From positions 3,231,267 through 3,295,266 of the forward strand of contig BDGG01000004.1 of assembly GCA_001949185.1 (NCBI GenBank): 64,000 nucleotides of DNA, written 5' to 3'. The stretch comes from Ramazzottius varieornatus. Its lineage: Eukaryota; Tardigrada; Eutardigrada; Parachela; Ramazzottiidae. Under the pieces are notes generated by a model. That model was not told where the DNA came from. It made no database searches and saw only the letters and a program-made list of their open reading frames with translations. The translations under genes and the position numbers were made by a program. Positions 47,101 to 59,100 of this stretch are shown piece by piece. How positions within the stretch are numbered: position 1 is the stretch's first letter; each line of letters opens with the position of its first letter.

Positions 47101-50100
47101 TTCATGTCATCCGGTACGGGATTATTGTGCATGTGCGCAATGTAACCATCAATGATCAGACCCAAGTCCTTAACATAGTCCCTCTCGGTGTCCACCAGTT
47201 CGCGTAACACATAACTGCAAAACATACAACTTTCATCAAAAACTGACCGTTTTAAAAACAAGGTGAACGCCCGCATAAGAATTTGGAGTGTTTTTGTAAA
47301 ATTCAAAGAGAATATTCGGAAAAGTTTGCACATAGGTCAACTTACTCTCTCATTATCACAGCTTTGGCAGTGGGATCCTGGACCGCAATGGCGCTTTCCG
47401 GTTCAGGAGCTACTTCAGGTGCCTCGTCTGGGCCGTTCTTTTGTTCCCCGTCGGCGTCGGATCGATTGGCCAGCTCACTTGCTTGGTTACCTTCCATATT
47501 GGCAGACAGACCAGGGTCACCAAAATCCATACTTCCACCAAGCTTGGTCTCCGGAAAGCTTGTACTTCCATTCTGGACAATCTTGCTGTCCTGCGCCACC
47601 TCACCCGAAACACTGGACATTGTATTTCCTTTCGATACCAGCGGAGCGTTTCGATCCGTCATCTTAACATCCCCAGCCTTCGACACAGAAAAGAGCAAAT
47701 TTGGTTACTCCCGTAAAGAAGGATGAATGATACTTTACAGGGCGTCAAAGCATGTCTAATGTCATGTATAGCCGCATGGCAAATGAATGTGTATTGTTGC
47801 AAGGATGGAGCCCTGGTTGAGCTGGGACTAGGCTTACCAGCAGATTTTCAATTTCGCTTTCAGCTGCTAATTCATTGGTCTTTGGCTGGATCGATACAAG
47901 ATCGGTGGTATGACTGGTTAAAATAGCGCCTTCACTAGCTGGTAATGATGATGAGAGGAGCAGAGAGTGGCTGTGGCTGCTGTTGTCTGGAGCGTCTACA
48001 GTAGGAAGCTGCTGCTGGTTCACTGTCGAGGAGAAGACTGTTTCTGCCGTTGCATGAGCCACAGCAGGAAGCGCCGAGGCCAGGCTGAACGTCGTCGACA
48101 TTGGCGGCAGCGTATTTGAGGGGGCATTTAATCCCGAAATAGCCGTATGCATCTTTAACTGCGTCAGTTCCATGGCAGGCGGCATTTCCGCTACCGACAC
48201 TGAGGAAGCAACGCCAACATGCTCATCACTGTGCTGCTGTGTAATACTGACGGGTGGTTCGCTGCTGCTAGCCGCAACATCTAGCGACACATTGGCAGAG
48301 GCAGGAGCGCTGATACTACTGTTCACGTAGTGATCGTCGTCTCCTTCGGCTTGAGCAAGCGGTGGTGCTGATGAGCGGCGCAAGGCATCATCAGACGCGC
48401 CGGCCACAGGAACTGACGGGAAAGAAGTCTTGGCACGAGAGGAACTGCCAGCCGAGGAAGGTGGCGAATAGGAAGCGGAAGCGCAGTTGGAGCTCAGCAG
48501 GACTACCGAACCCTTCTTCGGCAAGGAAGCGACGGGGACGCCACCTCCGCTACTGCTCTTTGCTATGGAGCTCGTGTCAATCCGATTACTCGATAGCTTC
48601 CGTAGGGGGTTGTTGAAGATTTTCCGAAACGTGTTCTAAATACCAATCCGGTTCGTTTCTTAATAAAATTTATGGTCACTCGTCGGTATTGTGAAAGATT
48701 CGAGTCAAGGATACTCTAAAGTGGCGGACCCGGAAATTCGTGACTTACCCGTCTTTTTGTCGTGGGAGGCGGAACGGAAGTGGTGGACAATGTCGAATCA
48801 CCCAGACTACCATCATCGCCTGTAAATGATGAAAACGCCCATCGATAAAGTTCAGTGTCGCACATAACTAGAACCGTTCCATCAAACGAACCTGCAGTAG
48901 ACTGTGGAACTGGCAGCGTCATGGTGGAAGCCGATCCAGAAAACCCATCTGCAACAACAAAATCGTCAACTATCTTTCGAACGACTTCTATTCAATCCGA
49001 CATGGGAAAAGGGGTAACACACATAATTTCATCTATTCTCTGATAACTATATCTATCTATGGAACAGCAATACTGTTCCTTCGTGGAATCTATGTAAGAG
49101 AATCGCAGAGACCCCACCCTAATACCACACATTGGACCAGTATGAGACAACTGTTGGGTTCTGTACTACTGCCATGACTGATGAACCGCGGAGTTATAAT
49201 TGACGTGAACGTCATCCCGAGACCTGGTTTCCTTACTAGAGGGGAACTAATGGACGGCATCTGCGGTTGGACGCAGACTGATCAGTACAAATAAAACAAG
49301 GCCCGTCTCTGTCCAGTTCGTAAATCCCTTGAAACAAAATTTCAGTTACCGGGTCTCAATATGGAGATTTTCCTAGCGGAAAAGTCTCTTTCACGAGTCG
49401 ATAAAAACACTTTTCCATACACAGGAAATCCGAAAATTTCAAAGGTACGTACCATGCCGTTACGCGTTTACCATACTTGCGCGCGAAACAAATCGCAGAG
49501 TTCTCTTCAGACATTCACAATCAGGCTAAGCTTAGTTTGCGGTATCGAATTCGTGAAACCCTTAAACACACTTCTCGTGGGTATAAGTACCGACGTGACC
49601 ATAGAAAAACGTCGAAATGTCCACCGATACGTCAGACGAATTAGCGAAATTAACCAGGAAATAAGTTATAGTCACTTAACATTAGTTAGTCTGCCTAACG
49701 ATGAATCGAGTAAAAGCCAGAGTTTCGAATGGGATCAAGTTCAGCTGACACTTGGACGTATAATCTATTCAGCGGGAATCTCACAACCCCACACACGTCC
49801 ACATTTCAGCACCAGTTCAGCTGAACGTCAAGCACTCGTCCGAAAATCTATGGTCAAAAGGCTCTCACCCCAGCAACTCCTTGTCCACGACAAACACGAG
49901 GGACAGCTAAAGCGCCGCATTCCTTTCAACGTAAAATTCCCCAAACTTCCGTTCAGCTAGTTCATTCACTCGATGTAATTCTCATGGTCTAACGAGCCAA
50001 CCTCTCGATTCCACAGAGGCCCAAAATCAATATAGCATCATCGCTTCCGGCATAATCACTGCATATAAAACATTGGCATGTAAACACATCGTTAGAAGGT

Positions 50101-53100
50101 GGCTTCCTAAACGACAGAGATTCAGTCTTAAAAGTTCCACAATCGAGTGGTGTACGGAAGACCCTGCTTCCGCTGGGAGACAAGTGCAAAGTGAGCAAAG
50201 CAGGCGACGATGGATAAAACGACGATAGCTATTTTCGGGCGACGCTTCTTCATATTTCTTGGCTGTGTGTTCTTCGCTCTTTGGAATGAAGTAAGAAGTA
50301 CTTTCTGATGGACGCAAAGGAAACACGAGCTGCAAGACAGTCCAAGAGCCACTCATACGAGGATGATAAATCGGATATTATGCCTACCGCCACTAACTAC
50401 TATAGACAAGGGAAGGCATCTGACAGAGGGAGCAGTCACAAGTTCTCTAAAATTAGAACGAAAAAAACTTCGAACCCAGCACATTTTCCGTAAAATACGG
50501 TGTTGCTCATCGCGCGAGCCCTTCGCTGCCGCAGAAAAACAGCTGTTGAGTCTGGCTGTTCTGGCCAAGCTGAACCAGTAAACCTGTATAGCAACTCACA
50601 CTTCATGCATACGGTTTTTTTAATAACGTAAGACTATTACATGCTCCCCTAGTCGAAAACACTGCAAATCGCCTGCCACTTGTCATGTCTAGATGTCTAT
50701 CACGCCGCCTCAATCCAAGACCTGAACGCAGTGTACAAACTGTGAAGGCCTCTCTGCGCGCTGTGACGTCACTGCGAAAGACCTCGCTGCCTTCCGGCTT
50801 CCATGAATCTGTCGGTCTTCCCATTTACTGCATACTTCCTGATAGAAGCTTTTCTTCTGCAACCCAGAGTTACATAGTTTCCTGCTCACTAGCCTGGCTC
50901 GCGATGTCAGACAGTACGAGGTTTAAGCCTAAGACTTAGTAGAAAAAAGGGAAAGAAAGTTAATCGAAGCAAGTCAGCGGAAAAGCAACACACTCAGCCG
51001 TCTTTTCCCGCGGCTCCACTGATAAATAACCTTGGCGATGGAGACGTCACGAACAGTACAAGAAACTCCACGACAAGTTAATATATTGGCCAATTTACTG
51101 CACAGAAAAAATCTCTGCCATGAGCAATCGTGGTCTACAAGCTTACCTGCTGTGAGTGCCTGATTGGCGTTCATGGGGCTACTCGAGGGAGACGGTAATC
51201 CGGCCGATCGATGTGTTGACATCACAGAGAGAACCGTTCCAGGCAAGTATCCTTCCAACACTTTGCCCGTTCCCGAAGAAGAGGAGGCAACTGCACTTGC
51301 AGCCAGGCTGTTACCCGATTGACTGGAAGGAACCAGACTGGCCCTGTGGGACTGTAAATGGCGGGGAGTGGGGCCACTGCCGCCGCCGCCGCCGAGGCTC
51401 TTGATACGGACGAGATAGAGGTCTTGCTTGGAGGAGGACATACGATCGACAATCTCCACGCATTCACCCTTTTGTACCGTCAACTCCCCATCGTGAATTG
51501 CCTCGTAATTGTTCGTTACGGTCGCCCATTCGCCCTGTAGAAAAAAGAACACTTTTGTAACGGTATGGTACGCCTACGTAGATCCTATGGGCTTTAAAGT
51601 ATAGTCATAAGACCGCGCCTCAGATTGTAACGTCAGCCTCATTATGTCGTTTCGCTTCTATGGGCCAGAACCATGATGGATCCACCATCGACTGTACATG
51701 ATACGTTTACGTATGCATCTCGTGTTCAAACGAGAATAGCTTATCCCAAACTTGTGGTGGGTGTAGGGCCACCAAAAAGCCTTCACAAAAGCACGCCAAA
51801 CCAGTGTCATGGATTTTTGACAAAGGACGCCATTAGAAAATCAAGAGCTTTAATCTGCAACCTTAGTTTTGACAGATTCTGCTTTTCTCCAGGCATCTCA
51901 ACTTCCCGGTCACCATTGTACATGCCTCTATGGTCTCGTAGAGCAATCAATTCCAGAGACCTAAGTTCAAAGGAGTACGATATATCATCACACGATCTGC
52001 TGGGTCTTCGCCACTTCATCAGTGAAACCAATTTCGGAATAAGGATCCGTTTATCCATGAGGATAGCTTGTGAAAGAATTGACTATGGATTTTCACCCGC
52101 TGAGGGGGAGCCGGAGAAGGACACACTCAGCTGCATTAGCTGTTAAAAAAGTCTTACAGATCTAATACGCCTCTTGCGGACCTATGATATTAATGTAACG
52201 AGAATGACTAATGGTTCGAGCTACCCTGCAGAGAACCATTTACTGGGTCAAATAATGAGATGCATGTGGCTGGCAACAGAGATGATTGCGGATCGTAAAC
52301 GAGCCTTCCTTGCACGAAGGCAGGGCCTTTGAGAAACCCATGCACTTGATACCGAACAGAGTGCACCCGTACGGAAACTTCACACCTCAAAAAAGCAAGT
52401 GAATGCAAAACAGCTTTCATCCTACACAAGAAAGCGCCTGTTCTTGTTAGTCTCACTATTTCATACCTTATGGATCACAGTACGCTTCCTACGCAAGCTG
52501 AGTATCCGCATCATGGCAACTCAAAGTACCAGGAAGTTCGCTCAATAAACTGCCAACGATCAGATTGGCGATGGGCGACTAGTAATTCATATTCAAAGCC
52601 ATAAGGCTAATCTACATTCAAACAGCAGCGGCATCCTTGGCTGTATCCCATAAAACAATCATCGTGATGGGTCATAAAAGACAAATGGACATCGATCTTC
52701 CGGTAGCAATATCACAAGAAGCACAGCTTGACCCATGCTTCACGAAAGAAGAGCTTTCAAATTTTCAAATAGTGCAACAAGGAATGACGCTGTGCCTGTT
52801 GGCAAACAGGGTATGTAGACAAAGTGCTGAAGTACAAAGTGGGATTTGAGACAATCGAGTCAAAGTTAAACGTATCAATCTCCGGGGCTACGAAAATCGT
52901 TAACGTGTATGCATAAAATGGCGAGGCATCACAAGCGCCGTGCCTCCATCGGAGAGCGCTCAAAGGAAATCAATCACATAGTTGAGGTTGTACGTCATCG
53001 CAAGTTTAAAGTTAAGGAATGCGCAAACAAGCATAGATTCATTCCGGGCCACACAGGCGGATGTATTACAGCGAGGACTCAGCACGGGGACCAAGCAGTA

Positions 53101-56100
53101 CCATGACACCAGACATGCCAAGAGTTGGATATAGCACAGACACACCGGACTCAGCAGTACTTTGTGATGTCGCGGATCACGGCGGATCAGTCAAAGAAGA
53201 CCTGACAAGAGACAGGCATGCAGTACTTTGCTGGAGACCTCCAGCTGCATCATCAAAGTTGTAAAACTGGCTTGCGTTCCATCTACAAAGCACACAAGGA
53301 GCCAGTAATCAGTGCTGTTGGCTCCCTGTGCAACAACGTAGACTTGTTTGATCCAGCTTCTGAGAATGCAATAAATCATTGATGTGCACTAAAATGTTCC
53401 ATAATGGAAAGGGTGTGATCCTCAGACCTGGAACACCGACCCGCAACCTCAATTGCTGCCCAAAAGGTTACTCCCCATCGAGGATTGGATCATGCAGCCA
53501 AACGCAAAAGATCAAGACAATTTCAGGCGGACCCTCATAGTGTTGTTTCTACCAAACTTTGCAAAATTATCCTCCCGTATTTACCGAAATCACACTACCA
53601 GAACCCACACACTCCCGACGTTGCGTTTAAAGACGCATAAACGTGCAGCAGTAAGCCCAATACGATATTTAAGACTGAATAGTAACGCAGCTGCCACACA
53701 GATCTGGAAGAATCTGAATTAAATTTACCACCAAGAACGAGATCAAGCTGAGACTTGCACGAGCTCGGGGCTCGTTACCCATCACAGTCTTAGGTTTACG
53801 CGTTCCATAAGAAATTCTGGTGAAACTCATCGAAATTTGTAAGTCAAGTATCAAAGCATACTATTTCTCCTCCAGGACTATTCTTCAAAAAGGGTGCTAA
53901 TTCAGGAAATGGCTTACCTCATGTAGAACTTTGTCGCTGTCGGTAGTGTTGGAGGAGCTTTGTGAAATGATAGAGTAGCGTTCATGCGAACTACCGGCTT
54001 CTTCTTCCAACGACTGGCTATCATCGAAGTCTCGACTAGTGCGGTTGGAATCCGGAGCGGTACGCGAAGACTTGGTGCGAAGAGAGATCGCGTCGACGAC
54101 AGACGAGTTGGCCAAGCTTTTCACGTCCTCCAGCTTGGTTATCCACGCCTCTTTGATATCTTTACTCAAAGCTCGCAGCAAATACTTGGATTCCGGAGCA
54201 GCCTGGTGGAAGTGCGGATGCCGGCCCCATCCGATAACGAAGCTCAAATCAGGGTCTTTGTCCACGTACTTTGTCAGCACCAAGCCCGCGGTCTGTCAAC
54301 AAGAAAATACTGTGCAAAGTCTTTACGCCATTAAAAATGCTGTGTTTGAACAATCATCGATTCCGCTACGTACCGCTAATTTGAACTTGAAGATAAACTT
54401 GGGGTCTTTCAAGCCTTCCCCTATCCGTTTAGCGAAGAGTATGGCCAGCTCGAAAAGGAACACTTGACGCGGATGTTGCTTCGTCAAAACGCGGGCAGGC
54501 TCAGAGACCTGAAAGAAGTCCGTCGCGAGCAGTTCACCAAGCTGTTCCAATGGTTCCTGAACATACAAACAGCATAATCAGTCGATTGGGACAAAATTCT
54601 TCCGAAATGTCAGCGGACCGAAGTAAAACAAATAAAAAAATTAAGAGACTACGTATTCGATAAGTGCAATGTTTTCATCAGGCGTGATACCAGTTCGCGC
54701 TTTTCCACACCATAGCAGTGTGAGAAGACTTACGGGGTATCCTTCTAGCCGACTCAAGTTGATCGCGTCGTTAGCTTTCCGAGGCACATCTCGCATCATG
54801 TCCAGTGCTTCCTGAATCTCCTTTCGTTCATCCGCGCAGGTCTTGACTAGTTCTTTCAACAGCAAGCTGTACTTCGTGATACGTTGAACTGGCTTGATTA
54901 GGTAGGATGCAATGGTATTGTTAGCGGGCAAGCCGTAGCATTCTTTCAGTTTCTATATGAAACAAGAATGTTAGGCTAACCGTTCGTTTATTTATGCGCG
55001 GGTAGTGCCTCGCAGTACTCCAACCTCAAAATATTCGATCGCTGTAGGCTCCACCATCCTGTCAGTTGCCGTAGGCTTGTTTTTGCAGTACTCGACGTAC
55101 ATGTCAAACTCCCCAGCCCACGCCAAGAAGCAATGAGCCACATCTTCTGGAACTTGCTCGTACTTCTGGAGTTCCTTGAGAAAGACTCTACAGCAAGAAC
55201 GACAATCAGTCACATGATTGACTAGGCAGATGATCGCTTGAATAAACCTGAACCGTTGCCCTCGGGCGATACTTACTTGCTGTGGAAGTCATAAATTTGC
55301 TCAACGTTCCCGAAAATCACGGGTAAACGGGGTACCAGGTCCTTAGGTGGAATTACACGGGGATGCTTCTCATTCCGAACAAAGCACTGTGAATCACGCA
55401 ATCGGTAAATTTATCAAACATAGTATTACCGTGTATTGTGGATGTATTTTAACATCGATATGCAAGCTAGATCGCTTACAGTGATGCACTCCCGAAGGTC
55501 GTTCACGTACGTCTGTTCCGTATCCAGCAACTCTTTCATTATGTGCCTAACACAGACAGTTAGAAGACTGGCCACAGTAGTGCGATAAGGGATAAAAGAT
55601 ACGTACTTTCGCTGGGTCAGTTTTTTTTCTTCTTCGGTTTTGGGTGCCCCGTTGGCCACGAACTCTTGCAGCTTGCCTTCCAGAGAGCTGTCGCTATTGC
55701 GATCCATCTGCTTAGTGGAACCGTTGCCGACTACGCGCTCTCCTAAATGCTGCTTGTAGACCCTCATGCGGTCCATGAAGTCTTTCTGCCTAGTTTCCAC
55801 TTGAGACACCCAGTACTTGATACGATCCACATGACAGTCTTGGCCATTCCTAACCATGCTGTCAGCCAGCGAAATCAAGAGCTTGATCTTTTCTTTATTT
55901 TCCTATAAAACCATAAACTGCTTAAACCGAACCGTTCTCTGAAGGTTAATACGTACTGCAGAACCTCTTTACCTCAGCTCGTTCTACGAATATCCTGTGC
56001 TCAGCAAGCAGCTTTTCGTGGGGTGTATTCGAGTTAGAAACAGGCTCTCGAGTTGACAAGTAGCGTTCTCCGGTATCCTGGATCCATGCTATGGCTTGAC

Positions 56101-59100
56101 GAGCGCTCTTCTCGACTGAAAGAAACCAAACTCTCGATTTAAAATCAATTCTTGAACTCTGATGATTGTTCTTACCCATCAGATAGTTTTTGCAATGATC
56201 AAAGCTAGGTCTTCGAGTTGTCCATTTCTGCATGACGCTACTTTCCTGCTGACGTATAGTCTCTAGTACAGCTAAAACCACAGCATAGAAGGTGAAACAA
56301 TGGTCAAAGGGAGATGAGGACCAGATCATGAAACACTTACCTCGCACGGTGTTCTTGACTGCAGCTTCCGTTTGGGAATACGAAGGCTCATTGTTGTTCG
56401 CTCGGGTGAACAAACGACCCATTCCTTTCTGGAAAGATTCCGAGTTCTTCCGGACGGTATTACACAACTGTAAAAGAGAATATGTAAGGCGCGAAATATT
56501 ATATTTGTTTCTTCATTGCAGTGCACACCTTCATAAAGGTCTCTTTCTGTCCGTGATGGCGATGTAGCAGCTCCATAACTGACTCCAACGAAGCGTCAAG
56601 CTCATTGAATCTCTTCAGTGTGCACCAGTCTTGGTCTTCGTCGTACTCCTTTCGCAAACCGGCCAGCATACTTAAAACCTGCAACGAAAACGATAAACCA
56701 CATCAAAGACAGGTCAACAGGACGCAAACCTTCATAAAGGTGGGAACAAACTAAGAAAATTCGATGTTCTATTTTTGGTTACATATGGCTTTCGTTCCTT
56801 ACCCGTTCAGCGAACTCGAAGAACGCTCGTCCAGACTTGATCGTTTTCACCAGCTCATTGGAGTAGGCCTGTAGGTTTTCCCACTGAATAGTCAGCTTCT
56901 CCCTGAGACGAGAAGCTTGGTCCGCTCTATCGATATCGTTATGCTCGATCTCTTCGGCGCAGTGCTGAATCTGCTGGACTGCATTATGGACCTTGCGAAC
57001 GCCCTCTTCGATCCCCATATACTGCCTCAAAACATCGTCGCAGTGGTCGACCGACAACAATGTGAGACGCAACGACTGAAGCATTCGGTAATATGACTGA
57101 ATGTACACCGACACTTGCTGAACCCGGACTTCGCAGTCGTGCATGCGAGTGATCACTTGCAAGTGCAGCCTGTACATTTCAATGTCTTCCGCCAAAATCT
57201 CTTGTCTCATGGTCAATTCTTCATCAATGTGCGTCACCTGCGCACACATGGCTGGTACATCGATCACCTCAGCGACTTTACTCGACTTGCCCAGAAACTG
57301 CAACAGGTCGCCACCACGGTTGAAGGCCTGCTGGATGTGCTCGTCGAACTCAGAGCTTCTCTTATCAAGACCCTGAAGTTCTTGAACAGCCATCTCGTGT
57401 GTCAGTGTCCTCTGTACTTCCTTGTCTCGATCTCTGTCCTTATCTTTTTCATGATGCTCCGTAGTCCGTTCTTCCACCAGTGCCGACCAGTCATCTATTT
57501 CATGGATGATCTCCATGGCACTGCGCTCGAACGTCCTCAGCTTGTAGAATACTTCCAGTTTGAGTTTGCGGGGTTCCCAGGCTTGCTCCAGAGCTGCTCT
57601 GTTTTCCGAGATGTTCCGCAACGTGTTGTCTATGTAGTCATAGTCCGGAGAGTGAGCCATCCCGCAGTTACTACGATTGGAGTAATCACACATAATCCCT
57701 TTTCTGACTATACGAGACAGAGTCCATTACAGATGTGCTTTACGAATTTGTACCTCATTTGGCGAAGGAGAGAATGGCCTTCGTGTTCAGTATGCGTGCA
57801 GCAGTCGACCACAGCTTGCCGTTCCTGGTTCATCCTATTCAGCGCTTCCACGGTGAGCTCCAGAGTATCCGTATTGGGTTCCATCGATAGTGACCGCTTG
57901 GCTCCTTCGAAAAGCGTTGTCAGCTGCAAGGCGAACGATACAACATACAGTAACAATATCATGAAGGATTAGAGAAGACAAGCCAGAAGCGTACAAACTT
58001 ACGTTGGACAGGCGCTCGTAGAAAGTACAAGCCGTCTCCAGCAAGACCCTTCGAGTGGCAACCTTGGTCTTGAACTCATCTGTGCGCTTTCCCAGCTCCA
58101 AAGAAGTGATTTGAACATCTTCACCATTCAGTCGGTTCGCGGCCTCCATAAGTTTAGCCGCGTTCGAGTACGTGTTCTAAACAGCGAAGAGAAAAATTCC
58201 ATTAACCTGAGTACTAATTATTTGTCCAATTTGAGAAGGATCGCGATAAATTAGACGACCTTTCAAGAGAATACAAATTTTGCAACATTGGAAACTTTCT
58301 CAACTGCAAGCAGTGAGTAATGGAATGCGATCTCAAGTGTCAACCTGCTGTGCTAGCCCATGCACAGGCGCAGTAGCAACATCGCAACTCCATAGCGAGG
58401 TATAAAACTTTACGAGGACGTTAAGCGAACATTTGTTATCGTTTTCCGACAGTCTTAACCGATTTTCCGTCACATCATATTTTACGCACCTTGGCTCTGC
58501 TTTCAAACTCAAGATGACTTTCCTTCAACTTCCGGGCACTCATCAGTGTTCTTCCAACTTGAGCTGTTTTCTCCAGAAATGGATTTCCCCACTTTTCGAT
58601 CCAATCAATCACCTGTAAAAGTGATTAAATACATACACACAGGAAACTCTCCTCATACTGACTCAACCTTCCTCACCTGTCGGACGTCATCATTAAATAG
58701 CCGCAACTCAAACTGGTGATGTAGCTGCCGTCTTTTGAGCTCCAACCGTTGCTTGAGAGGACCATACTGGTTCTGCACTTTCTTGAGGACATTCACCACA
58801 TGCGTCGAGGCTCTTGTGAAATCCGCAGCAGACAGAGTACTCTTGATCAAGCTGTACCGTGGGGGTCTGCTTAGTTTCTCGTGCAGCTGGGTTGTGCTAG
58901 CACACACCTTCAAGACGAAACCCCGATCACACAGAAGCAGTCACGACTTGTGGGCTGATCGTACTATACCTCAGCATTCGCTTGATCAAGGGACTTTTCC
59001 ACGCACTTATGCTGGCCTATGAGGGCCTCAATCTCAGTGTTGTTTAGGGCTTGACAGTCTTCGGCTTCGCATGCCGCATTCCAGATGGACAAGTTGTGCG

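Noticed and set aside
57115-57972. 285-codon plus-strand open frame
   Set aside because: It runs antisense through Trio exons 56803-57670 and 57754-57923, whose minus-strand reading is clearly spectrin-repeat sequence; a shadow of coding composition.
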